From the NCBI RefSeq assembly GCF_005404815.1, contig NZ_BJDF01000010.1:1-64000 (forward strand): a stretch of 64,000 nucleotides of DNA. Direction: 5' to 3'. This stretch comes from Companilactobacillus huachuanensis. GTDB lineage: Bacteria > Bacillota > Bacilli > Lactobacillales > Lactobacillaceae. This document shows, one piece after another, positions 8,384 to 16,283 of this stretch (position 1 is its first letter; every line of letters begins with the position of its first letter). A program made the position numbers and the translations under genes. A model generated the notes under the pieces. It did not search any database, was not told the origin of the DNA, and was given only the letters and a program-made list of their open reading frames with translations.

Positions 8384-9246
8384 GACATTTTCCTTCCTGC
8401 TAAGTTAACAAATATTGATTCTAAGGTAGGCTCATTAGAGTGAATACTTAAAACTATCTGATCTTTTATTAAATTAGATAATTGGACTTTTTCCTTTGGA
8501 TATTCAAGGTCAATAAGTGAACCATTTTCCATTGTGCAAGTTATAAGTAATGGCTGTTGGAAATATTTTTCTTTTATTAGGTTAGGACTGCCCTGCTCAA
8601 GTATGACTCCTTCATTCAATAAGACTAATTGATCACATAATTGTTCTGCTTCAAACATATTATGCGTTGTTAAAATAATTGTTTTTCCTTTTTCTTTTAT
8701 TTTTACAATAAAATCTCTAATTATTGAACCGGTATATGGATCTACATTACTTGTAGGTTCATCTAATAAAAGTACAGGCGCATCATTTAAAAAACATCTA
8801 ATTAAAGAAACTCTCTGTCTCATTCCCGTAGATAATTTTGAAAATGTTTTTTGCTCACATTCATGTAGATTTGTTGTTAGTAATAACTCAGAAACTTCCT
8901 TTTTACCTTTTCCAAATGTATTTGCGTACAACAAGAGATTATCCATTACAGTCAATTCCTCGTATAGTCCACTATTAACAGAGCATAAGCTTAGCTCTTT
9001 AAATAAATCAGCCCCTTTATTAACGGTGTCATTTCCATCAATGTAAACATTTCCCTCGTAAGATATCTGATTGGTCAAAACATTAAGCAACGTCGTCTTT
9101 CCAGCTCCTGATGGGCCGATAATTCCGAATATATTCCCCCTTTGAATATTCAAGTTTATCTTTTTTAATACGTAATTTGTCTGCTTTCTTAAAATACCCG
9201 TATTAAAATAAACGGAGATATTTACACATTTAATAATGTCGTTCAT
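8380..9246 (-). CDS. ABC transporter ATP-binding protein (exporter, SagG-like context)
   Basis: The protein has 288 residues from the ATG at 9246, which has GGAGAGG upstream; an in-frame TTG at 9261 overlaps that ribosome site and is rejected. Walker A GPSGAGKTT is near residue 43, the signature STGMRQRVSLIRC near 133, and Walker B VLLLDEPTSNVD near 153. The C-terminal 80 residues form the extension seen in drug and bacteriocin exporters. It heads the operon with the ABC-2 permease and the ycaO fragment. The AT-rich 190 bases upstream contain no precursor peptide gene that I can see. Confidence 0.88.
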   Translation of the reverse strand: MNDIIKCVNISVYFNTGILRKQTNYVLKKINLNIQRGNIFGIIGPSGAGKTTLLNVLTNQISYEGNVYIDGNDTVNKGADLFKELSLCSVNSGLYEELTVMDNLLLYANTFGKGKKEVSELLLTTNLHECEQKTFSKLSTGMRQRVSLIRCFLNDAPVLLLDEPTSNVDPYTGSIIRDFIVKIKEKGKTIILTTHNMFEAEQLCDQLVLLNEGVILEQGSPNLIKEKYFQQPLLITCTMENGSLIDLEYPKEKVQLSNLIKDQIVLSIHSNEPTLESIFVNLAGRKMS

Positions 9247-9535
9247 TTTTATCCTCTCCAATTTTTAAAAGAATATAAAAAAACAAAAAATCCAGTTTCC
9301 TCCTATAACATTTATCTGAAGAAACAATATAATGCTGCGATATTATTTTTTCACAAAAAGAATATCACAATATAGTAAAAAGTGAATGAATAATATCAAG
9401 CATTTACATTTCTTTTACAATAAAAAAACGAGTTCAATAATTTAACACATTGAAAGTAAGCGCCGGATTATGAAGTACTGATAAATGGAACGACAAATAG
9501 ACAACCACCGTTGATATTTCCGGTTGGTTGCCTTT

Positions 9536-11062
9536 TTATTTGCAATTTAATTGGACCGTGGGTGACCACGACATGCAATCCATCAACGTTTGGTGATCTA
9601 CGATCGCCAAGTTGGGGATTTCAGTGAACAAATAATTAAGATATTTTCTAGTATCTAAGCCCTGTAGTTCTGCTGTTTTCATGATACTTAGAATCACGCC
9701 ATTAGAATGGGCTCCTTTCAAACTTGTTGAAAAAAGCCAATTTTTACGTCCCATAACTAATTCTTTAATCATTCGTTCAGCTTTGTTGTTCGAAAATTCT
9801 AAACGTCCATCTTTTAAAACTTCCATGATTCCTGAACGTTGTTTTGCCGCATAATTCGCGGCTAGACCTAGTTTTGATTTTGGCATCGCATCCAAATTAT
9901 CTAGCCATTCCCAGAACTCATCCATTACCGGTTTCAATTCTTTTTCTCGGTGAGCCAACCGCTCCTCTGGAGCGAGGTCGCACCATTTCTTTTCCAATTG
10001 AAACATCTTTTGCCAATATGAGTAACCGATGTATGCTGGACTAGATTTACTGGATTCCTTTTTGCTATGGATAGCCTCATAAAACTTACGTCGAATATGT
10101 GCTGCGCAAGCAACCAGTGTCACGTTTGGTAGAAGAGGATATGCTCCCCAACCATCGCAATTCAGATATCCCGTGAAACCGTCTAAGAATTTCAATGGAA
10201 CTTCATGTCCTCGTGATTCAGCGTGATGGTACAAAACGACTTGTCGTTTTTCCATCTTTCCTGAACAAAACAACCAGTAATAAGTTTTGGCTTTGTCACT
10301 CTTAATGACCTGATAGCTGGTTTCATCAGCGTGAATAATATCCTGTTTAACGATTTCTTCATGTAATACATCATATATTAATTGAAGAACTTGTTTACTG
10401 CTGGTTATTTGCCAATTGCAGATATTATCTCGGTTAATATCAAGTCCTAAAGACTTCCAATATTTTTCCTGCCTATAGGCCGGAACTTTCTGTTGAAACT
10501 TTTGAATAATGGTTTCAGTTACGATTGAACTCGAACCTAAACTGTTTGATATTAATGGTTTGGGAACAGGGGCTTTTTTTATTGATGTGATCCCTTGTCG
10601 CTCACATTTTTTACAAACATAACTATGTTGCTTGTAAATTCTTCACTCGATTGTTGCTGGAATGAGAATTAACTCGCTTCGCGCTTCAACACTACCCATA
10701 TCAATCATATGGGTTCCACAATTATTACATTCACGCTCACTATCGGTGAGTTCACGTTCGACAATTTCTACTGGAAAATTGGCTAATTTATCTGCTTTAG
10801 TCCCTTTGGATTTTCGTTTGTAACTACTCACTTCAGTGGTTGCTTCATCTTGGACAGGCACCTGCGGTGCAGTGTCCTCGAACAACGATTGTTGCCCATC
10901 AACTTGAATGTCTTCTTTAGATTTACCGAACATCTCACGATTCATTTCACGGATAAGTTCAGTCAAGTAGGCGACTTGTTGCTGAAGTTGTTCATTACGC
11001 TTGTTAGATTCATTCAATTGCTTTTCCAAGATTTTAATTACATCAGCCACAAAGATCACCAC
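9536..11062 (-). pseudogene. tnpC: IS66 transposase TnpC, interrupted by one in-frame stop
   Basis: The frame from 11062 to 9536 is intact except for one TGA at 10643-10645, about codon 140. Both sides are in the same frame: PATIE before it, RIYKQHSYVCKKCERQG after it. The N-terminal part has the coiled-coil and zinc-binding region (CNNCG, then CKKC after the stop). The C-terminal part has the DDE core, with HADETSYQV near codon 240, and the usual C-terminal helical end. A CGA-to-TGA transition would explain it. Unless the stop is read through, transposase is absent. Confidence 0.9.
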
Positions 11063-11118
11063 TTTCTCTTAAATAATGAAAGTAGTGTATCATATTTGCC
11101 TGTCGTTGACGACACTTA

Positions 11119-11472
11119 TTATAGTGATCCCGTGACAGCTTCATGGACTGATGATTTTTGGTCTATTTTTAGACCTTCGAACAGCCAGCGAAGCTGTTGC
11201 TGTGAAAGTAACTTAACTTCTTCACGATGACGAGGCCAATGTAACTTGCCATTCTCTAAACGTTTATAAAGTAGCAGGAACCCGTCGCCATCCCAATATA
11301 ACATCTTAAATCTATCAGACCGTCCTCCACAGAAAAGAAAAAGTGCATCCTCGTAAACATCAAGCTGATACTGACTTTGAATTATTCCTGCCAGACCATC
11401 GATGCCACGACGTAAATCAGTCTTACCACAAACAATATATATATGACTGACCTTGGTATAATCAATCAACAT
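11119..11472 (-). CDS. tnpB: IS66 accessory protein TnpB
   Basis: The protein has 117 residues of the IS66 Orf2 family: KTDLRRGIDGLAGII near residue 17, ALFLFCGGRSDRFKMLYWDGDGF in the middle, and HWPR near 80. It is required with TnpA and TnpC for IS66 transposition, but its biochemical role is not established. Length is normal. It overlaps tnpA by 11 bases. Confidence 0.93.
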   Translation of the reverse strand: MLIDYTKVSHIYIVCGKTDLRRGIDGLAGIIQSQYQLDVYEDALFLFCGGRSDRFKMLYWDGDGFLLLYKRLENGKLHWPRHREEVKLLSQQQLRWLFEGLKIDQKSSVHEAVTGSL

Positions 11473-11638
11473 GTTCCTGAAGCTCCTTCATAAGAATGTA
11501 CAGCACATATTTATCAATGCCATTATGGATTTCTAAAATCACATCACCGTAACGCAGCGTTGCTGCGACGGGCATTGTTGGTTTATCAATTGTATTACCG
11601 TCGATTTCATTCATTTTAATTTGAACTATGTCTTCCAA
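11462..11638 (-). CDS. tnpA: IS66 accessory protein TnpA (short form)
   Basis: The protein has about 58 residues from the TTG at 11638, which is placed properly after GGAGGAGG; a longer frame from a TTG at 11656 would begin inside that ribosome site. It ends with the ATLRYGDVILEIHNGID segment known from short TnpA proteins of lactobacillal IS66 elements. The N-terminal helix-turn-helix of longer TnpA forms is missing. It is the first gene of the element and overlaps tnpB. Confidence 0.75.
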   Translation of the reverse strand: MEDIVQIKMNEIDGNTIDKPTMPVAATLRYGDVILEIHNGIDKYVLYILMKELQEHVD

Positions 11639-11718
11639 AAAAATGACCTCCTCCAATTACTTGATATACTCAAGTTTACTGAAAGAGGTCATGCTTTTGT
11701 AGGTACCAAGTTATCCGG

Positions 11719-11750
11719 CGTTTACCCTGGAGGCAGCAAAAACAAAAAAA
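11719..11750 (+). repeat. 32-bp inverted repeat, right copy
   Basis: This is identical to the reverse complement of 7161-7192. Its first seven bases are the last bases of the IS66 right end (ending at 11725). The rest, CCTGGAGGCAGCAAAAAC plus an A-run, resembles the 3' outer edge of a cloverleaf unit. Confidence 0.85.
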
Positions 11751-11784
11751 TCCATTATCTCTCAATTGAGATATCGGATTTTTT
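11744..11784. terminator. Terminator of the rplS operon
   Basis: On the minus strand AAAAAATCCGATATCTC pairs with GAGAGATAATGGATTTTTT, with two small mismatches and a T-run after it. It can act in both directions. Confidence 0.85.
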
Positions 11785-11801
11785 AAGCTATTTGCACTAA
11801 A

Positions 11802-12155
11802 TTAGATGTCACGACGACGTTCTTTAATACGAGCAGCCTTACCTGTACGAGCACGTAGGTAGTAAAGCTTGCTACGACGTACACGACCATGTCTGATAAC
11901 TTCGATTTCTTCTACACGAGGTGTGTTTAATGGGAATGTTCTTTCAACACCAACACCATTACTCATCTTTCGAACGGTATAAGTAGCGCTGATACCAGCA
12001 CCATGTCTCTTGATTACGACACCTTCGAATAATTGAATACGTTCACGGCTACCTTCAACAACCTTAGCGTGGACACGAACAGTATCTCCACTACGGAAGT
12101 CAGGTACATCAGAACGTAATTGTTCTGCAGTAATATCTTGAATTAATTTATTCAT
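11802..12155 (-). CDS. rplS: 50S ribosomal protein L19
   Basis: The protein has 117 residues and the L19 hallmarks [13 protein letters not shown] and [19 protein letters not shown]19 lies at the 30S-50S interface of the ribosome. It is the last gene of the rpsP-rimM-trmD-rplS group. The 114-base gap to trmD can form hairpins just before the ribosome site, in the place where Firmicutes often carry an L19 autoregulatory leader, but I cannot confirm that leader by eye. Confidence 0.98.
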   Translation of the reverse strand: MNKLIQDITAEQLRSDVPDFRSGDTVRVHAKVVEGSRERIQLFEGVVIKRHGAGISATYTVRKMSNGVGVERTFPLNTPRVEEIEVIRHGRVRRSKLYYLRARTGKAARIKERRRDI

Positions 12156-12269
12156 AAATAATTTCTCCTAGCCGACACTCATACATATCCATTGATACAC
12201 AGCGGAATATCGTTAATATGTGCGTTCAAACACTCTTAATATCATACTTTATTTAAACATAATTGTAAA

Positions 12270-12998
12270 CTAGTTATTTCGACGAATTTCACGTAAGTAC
12301 TTTTGTTCCTCATCAGTCAACTCGGCCTTCTCCAATAAATCAGGACGACGTTCGAGTGTTTTCTTCAAAGCCTGCTTAAGACGCCAAACACGGATTTTTT
12401 CGTGATCCCCACTGATTAACACATCTGGTACCTTTTTACCGCGGAAATCGGCTGGACGTGAGTATTGAGGGTACTCTAACAAGTTATTAGAGAAAGATTC
12501 CACTTCAGTAGATTCTGAATTTCCCAAAACTCCTGGTACAAAGCGTAAAGTAGCGTCAATCATACTCATAGTTGGTAATTCCCCGCCAGTCAAAATATAA
12601 TCACCAATCGAAACTTCATCAGTAACTAAATCCTTTACCCGTTCGTCGAAGCCTTCATAATGTCCACAGATAAAGACTAATTGATCTTCTTTAGCAAAGT
12701 CCTTGGCCATTTTTGTGTTAAAAGTTTTTCCGGCTGGATCCAACAAGATAACTCGTTTTTTACCCGGCTTTTTCTTTTCAACATAATCCATCGCATCATA
12801 AATTGGTTGAGCTTGCAATAACATACCTGCTCCACCACCATATGTGCCATCGTCAACATGATTTTGTTTGTTAGTCGTGAAGTCACGAAAATCAACGACA
12901 TCAATCTTAACGAGGTCCTTCTCTTGAGCTTTACCAATCAATGATTCGTCTAAAGCCTGAAACATTCTTGGAAAAATACTTAAAATTGTAATATCCAT
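12270..12998 (-). CDS. trmD: tRNA (guanine-37-N1)-methyltransferase
   Basis: The protein has 242 residues. It methylates G37 next to the anticodon to prevent frameshifts. Visible are the trefoil-knot SAM-binding motifs [13 protein letters not shown] (near 113) and [16 protein letters not shown] (near 130), and the catalytic Asp in [10 protein letters not shown]. Its ATG overlaps the stop codon of rimM by one base (TAATG), showing translational coupling. Confidence 0.97.
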   Translation of the reverse strand: MDITILSIFPRMFQALDESLIGKAQEKDLVKIDVVDFRDFTTNKQNHVDDGTYGGGAGMLLQAQPIYDAMDYVEKKKPGKKRVILLDPAGKTFNTKMAKDFAKEDQLVFICGHYEGFDERVKDLVTDEVSIGDYILTGGELPTMSMIDATLRFVPGVLGNSESTEVESFSNNLLEYPQYSRPADFRGKKVPDVLISGDHEKIRVWRLKQALKKTLERRPDLLEKAELTDEEQKYLREIRRNN

Positions 12999-13513
12999 TA
13001 ATCCATCAACCCATCCGGTATTTCAACATTAACAACACCGCTATCAATATCTACATCTTTGACAACATCGTCAATATAAGGCAACAAGATTTCTTTGTAC
13101 TTAGGTCCCTTAACGACCCAAACATCATTTGAACCCAATTCAATAATTTCAGTAACCTTGCCGACTTCACCTAAGTCTTTATCAATCACAGTCAAACCGA
13201 TAATTTGCTTATAAAGAAATTCACCTTCGTTGAGGCCAGAGACTTCTTCACCATCAGCAAATAACTCTGATTTAACATATTTTTCAACGTCATTGATATT
13301 GTCGTAGCCCTTGAACTTCAATAAGATAAAGTTCTTATGTGGACGTGATGATTCAACAGTGAATTCAGTCACTTGATCTTTATTCTTCAAATAAACTTTT
13401 GCACCAGCCTTGAAGCGATCCTCTGGGAAATCAGTAATTGAAATTACTCTTACTTCGCCTTTAATACCATGAGTATTGACGATTGTACCAACTCGATATA
13501 ATTTTTCCGTCAT
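12998..13513 (-). CDS. rimM: 16S rRNA processing protein RimM
   Basis: The protein has 171 residues from the ATG at 13513, preceded by CGGAGG. A longer frame to 13567 has no ribosome site. The N-terminal RimM barrel ([18 protein letters not shown]) and the C-terminal PRC barrel ([20 protein letters not shown]) are both present. It assists maturation of the 30S head. A KH-domain gene often found between rpsP and rimM is absent here. Confidence 0.96.
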   Translation of the reverse strand: MTEKLYRVGTIVNTHGIKGEVRVISITDFPEDRFKAGAKVYLKNKDQVTEFTVESSRPHKNFILLKFKGYDNINDVEKYVKSELFADGEEVSGLNEGEFLYKQIIGLTVIDKDLGEVGKVTEIIELGSNDVWVVKGPKYKEILLPYIDDVVKDVDIDSGVVNVEIPDGLMD

Positions 13514-13573
13514 TTTTCCTCCGTGAATAAAAATAGGACCACGACAACTCTTGTCAGGCCCCACCAAAAATTA

Positions 13574-13846
13574 CTATTTTGTGAATTTGCTTTCGTGATA
13601 CTTTTGCATAATTCCATGTTTCTTCAACAAGTGACGAACAGTATCTGAAGGTTGTGCACCTTTGTTTAACCATTCAACGATCTTGTCGTCTTCTAGATGA
13701 ATTTCTTCTGGTTGTGAGATTGGGTTGTAATAACCAACTTGTTCGATAAAACGACCATCACGTGGTGAACGTGAATCTGCAACAACTAATCTATAAAATG
13801 GGCGTAACTTACTACCCATACGTTTCATTCTGATCTTAACTGACAT
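13574..13846 (-). CDS. rpsP: 30S ribosomal protein S16
   Basis: The protein has 90 residues from the ATG at 13846 ([13 protein letters not shown]), with AGGAGG eight bases before it. A frame extended to 13888 runs through the promoter region and is not used. It is the first gene of the rpsP-rimM-trmD-rplS operon. Its own promoter is visible at 13880-13908, which makes it independent of ffh upstream. Confidence 0.98.
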   Translation of the reverse strand: MSVKIRMKRMGSKLRPFYRLVVADSRSPRDGRFIEQVGYYNPISQPEEIHLEDDKIVEWLNKGAQPSDTVRHLLKKHGIMQKYHESKFTK

Positions 13847-13879
13847 ATGTTTGTTTCCTCCTAAATACTTAACTTTGTT

Positions 13880-13908
13880 AGTATACACAAAAAACTAGAC
13901 GGTGTAAA
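13880..13908 (-). promoter_or_regulatory. Promoter of rpsP operon
   Basis: On the minus strand, TTTACA (13903-13908), a 17-base spacer and TATACT (13880-13885) lie 33 bases before the start codon. A small GTAAAG/CTTTAC hairpin overlaps the -35 side. Confidence 0.75.
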
Positions 13909-13939
13909 GTTTTTTTCTTTACAGGCTATCTTTTTATTA

Positions 13940-14129
13940 TGCCGTCTCCAGAGCTGAGAAGTATTTCGCCTGCTGTGCGGACCGGACCGAGCCTGAGAAT
14001 CGGTCTCGGACCTCGGTTTGAAGCCTTACCAAAAACCCGGTAAGTCTCCAAACTCGCCCGGTGGTGTAACGTAAAGTCTTAACGCCACTTCCACTGCGGG
14101 TGAATACTTCTCAGCTCTTCCGACTGGTC
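13940..14129 (-). repeat. Cloverleaf repeat unit A (complete)
   Basis: Read on the minus strand. Closing helix AGAGCTGAGAAGTATT pairs with its complement near 13950. Hairpin 2 is GTGGCGTTA with TTACACCAC. Hairpin 3 is GTTTGGAGACTTACC with GGTAAGGCTTCAAAC, with an A.G mismatch. Hairpin 4 is GGTCCGAG with CTCGGTCC. It forms a head-to-head pair with unit B, 160 bases away. Confidence 0.85.
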
Positions 14130-14289
14130 TCTTAAAAAATACAAAGTTACCGTTAAAAATCAATAGTATTAAACATCCGAGGTATTCATGATAATAAAAA
14201 ATACCACTCAACATTTTTTAATGACAAGTGATATTTAAATATCTTTTAAATTTTTTACTTTAATTTCAAAAATTGAAATCAACCAGTAA

Positions 14290-14489
14290 ACTAGCCGGAG
14301 GGTGTCAGTAATAAATATAGACAGCGGTGAAGTTGTTGTTAGACCAGCGATTTTCTGGTCTTACAACAAGGACGAGTTTTGAGATTCGCGAACCATGCGA
14401 AGCTCAAAATCGAGGTTCGAGACCGCACTTCGGCTCGAACCGGTCCCACCGCAGACTATATTTATTACTGACACCCGGAGGCGGCAAAG
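14290..14489 (+). repeat. Cloverleaf repeat unit B (complete)
   Basis: Closing helix GGTGTCAGTAATAAATATAG pairs perfectly with its complement near 14456-14476. Hairpin 2 is TTGTTGTTAGACCAG with CTGGTCTTACAACAA (T.T mismatch). Hairpin 3 is TTTTGAGATTCGC with GCGAAGCTCAAAA (A.G mismatch). Hairpin 4 is GGTTCGAG with CTCGAACC. The unit ends a few bases before the ffh stop codon. The 160 bases between A and B are AT-rich and hold no gene. Confidence 0.88.
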
Positions 14490-14493
14490 AAAA

Positions 14494-15930
14494 TTATGAC
14501 TTAAAGCGTTTAATCTTCTTCAAACGTTTCTTCTTATTTTTCTTATTCTTACGAACCATCGAATGCATTGCCATCTTACCCAATCGACCTTGGACACCAT
14601 TGCCCATTAGTTGATCCATTCCGGCCATGTTACCTTTACTCATCTTGTTCATCATGTCACGAGATTGCTTGAATTGTTTGATCATGCGGTTAACGTTTTG
14701 CACGCTTTGACCGGAACCGGCAGCAATTCTTCTACGACGTGATGGGTTCAATGAATCAGGATCTTCACGTTCTGCTGGTGTCATTGAATAAACAATTGCC
14801 TTTAAATGAGCAATATCTTTTTCACCAATATTGATGTTTGCTAAAGCGGGATTATTAGCCATCCCTGGAATCATCTTCATGATTTCATCTAATGGTCCCA
14901 TTTTGGTAATTTGGTCCATTTGATCAATAAAGTCATTGAAGTCAAAACTATTCTCACGAATCTTTTCAGCAACTTGCTTAGCTTGTTCTTCGTTGTAATC
15001 AGTCTGAGCCTTTTCAATCAAGGTCAGCATGTCACCCATACCTAAGATACGGTTGGCCATACGATCAGGATGGAAGACGTCTAATTGGTCGAGTTTTTCA
15101 CCTTGTCCAATAAACTTAATTGGCTTACCAGTAACATCACGAATTGAAAGAGCAGCACCACCACGGGTATCACCATCCAACTTCGTCAAAACAACACCGG
15201 TAATATCGAGTTGTTCGTCAAATCCATGGGCAACCTTTGCTGCAACTTGACCAGTCATTGAGTCAGCAACAAATAAAATTTCATCTGGATGTGCAAGTTC
15301 TTTAATACGTTTCAACTCATCCATCAATTGCTCATCGATTTCTAGTCGACCAGCAGTATCAATAATGACATAGTCATTCTTATTTTCTGCGGCAACTTTC
15401 AACCCATCGCGGACAATATCAACTGGATCATGATCAGTTCCTTCGTCAAACACTGGCACATCGAGTTGTTGACCGATAGTCTTCAACTGTTCAATGGCAG
15501 CGGGACGATAAACATCTCCAGCGATAAATAATGGACGTGCTTTTTCTTCATGCTTCAAACGGTTAGCTAACTTACCGGCTGTGGTAGTTTTACCAGCACC
15601 TTGCAAACCAACCATCATAATGATTGTTGGAATATGCTTGGATTTGTTCAATGGAACAGCTTCTTGTCCCATGATCTTTGTTAATTCTTCATCAACAATT
15701 TTGACAACTTGTTGTGATGGCGTCAAACTTTCCATCACTTCGGCGCCTAAGGCACGTTCTCTGACTGACTTGACGAATTTTTTAACAACGTCAAAGTTAA
15801 CATCCGCTTCCAATAGGGCCATACGTACTTCACGCATTACCTTACGGATATCTTCGTCAGAAAGTTTACCCTTACCTCTTAGTGAGGAGAAAACTTTGTT
15901 TAAGCGTTCGCTTAATCCTTCAAAAGCCAT
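14494..15930 (-). CDS. ffh: Signal recognition particle GTPase Ffh
   Basis: The protein has 478 residues: N domain (1-90), GTPase G domain with GLQGAGKTTTAGKLA near 107, DTAGR near 190 and TKLDGD near 248, and methionine-rich M domain (from about 300) that holds the signal peptide and 4.5S RNA. The C-terminal lysine-rich tail (KNKKNKKKRLKK) is usual. With FtsY it targets membrane proteins to the translocon. It follows ylxM with a 9-base gap. Confidence 0.98.
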   Translation of the reverse strand: MAFEGLSERLNKVFSSLRGKGKLSDEDIRKVMREVRMALLEADVNFDVVKKFVKSVRERALGAEVMESLTPSQQVVKIVDEELTKIMGQEAVPLNKSKHIPTIIMMVGLQGAGKTTTAGKLANRLKHEEKARPLFIAGDVYRPAAIEQLKTIGQQLDVPVFDEGTDHDPVDIVRDGLKVAAENKNDYVIIDTAGRLEIDEQLMDELKRIKELAHPDEILFVADSMTGQVAAKVAHGFDEQLDITGVVLTKLDGDTRGGAALSIRDVTGKPIKFIGQGEKLDQLDVFHPDRMANRILGMGDMLTLIEKAQTDYNEEQAKQVAEKIRENSFDFNDFIDQMDQITKMGPLDEIMKMIPGMANNPALANINIGEKDIAHLKAIVYSMTPAEREDPDSLNPSRRRRIAAGSGQSVQNVNRMIKQFKQSRDMMNKMSKGNMAGMDQLMGNGVQGRLGKMAMHSMVRKNKKNKKKRLKKIKRFKS

Positions 15931-15939
15931 ACTCTACTC

Positions 15940-16281
15940 CTACATTTCATTTATTTTTGAAATTCTTTGGACTAAATCTAATAATTCTTTATCATCGGCA
16001 TATTTCGTCTGAACCAATTGATCGAGTTTTTCAGAAATATCATCAATCTCCTGAGTCTTCTCAATCAAACCAAGTTCTTTCTCAAATGATTCTAACAAAC
16101 TGACCGAACGATGCAAGTTATCCAAGACTGCTTGTCGAGAAACTTCTAGTTGTTCTGCAATCTCACTGAGCGAAAAATCCTCAACGTAATACAAGTCCAA
16201 ATAACGACTCTGCTTTTTGGTCAGCAATGAATGATAAAAATTATATAACAAGTTCACTCGTGTTGTTTCATCAATGTTCAT
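15940..16281 (-). CDS. ylxM: YlxM-like DNA-binding protein
   Basis: The protein has 113 residues with a sigma-70 region 4-like helix-turn-helix (LYYVEDFSLSEIAEQLEVSRQAV, 28-50). The family lies next to ffh in Firmicutes and is thought to modulate the signal recognition pathway. It starts 2 bases after the ftsY stop, so it is in the ftsY-ylxM-ffh operon. Confidence 0.93.
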   Translation of the reverse strand: MNIDETTRVNLLYNFYHSLLTKKQSRYLDLYYVEDFSLSEIAEQLEVSRQAVLDNLHRSVSLLESFEKELGLIEKTQEIDDISEKLDQLVQTKYADDKELLDLVQRISKINEM

Positions 16282-16283
16282 AA

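Larger units (their letters stand above)
9456..11725 (-). mobile_element. IS66-family insertion sequence
   Basis: The element is about 2270 bp. The left end reads GTAAGCGCCGGATTA from 9456, and the right end, on the minus strand from 11725, reads GTAAACGCCGGATAA. These are imperfect inverted repeats starting with the family's GTAA-CGCCGG. It holds tnpA, tnpB and an interrupted tnpC on the minus strand. The flanking 8 bases (CATTGAAA left, CCTGGAGG right) do not match, although IS66 normally makes 8-bp duplications, so the site has been rearranged since insertion. Confidence 0.92.

Noticed and set aside
9262-9455. Search for a RiPP precursor peptide before the ABC-2 exporter genes
   Set aside because: GGAGG is followed only by a 9-codon CTG-initiated frame of Phe and Ile; not convincing.
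10192-10374. 60-codon frame inside IS66 tnpC
   Set aside because: Out of frame with the transposase, whose own frame is open through this region.
12156-12269. L19 leader before rplS
   Set aside because: Some hairpins can be drawn, but I could not match the consensus with enough confidence to list it as an RNA feature.
13940-14489. Cloverleaf units as CRISPR repeats or phage attachment sites
   Set aside because: Units are about 185 bp, not short and evenly spaced; no spacers, cas genes or integrase are near.
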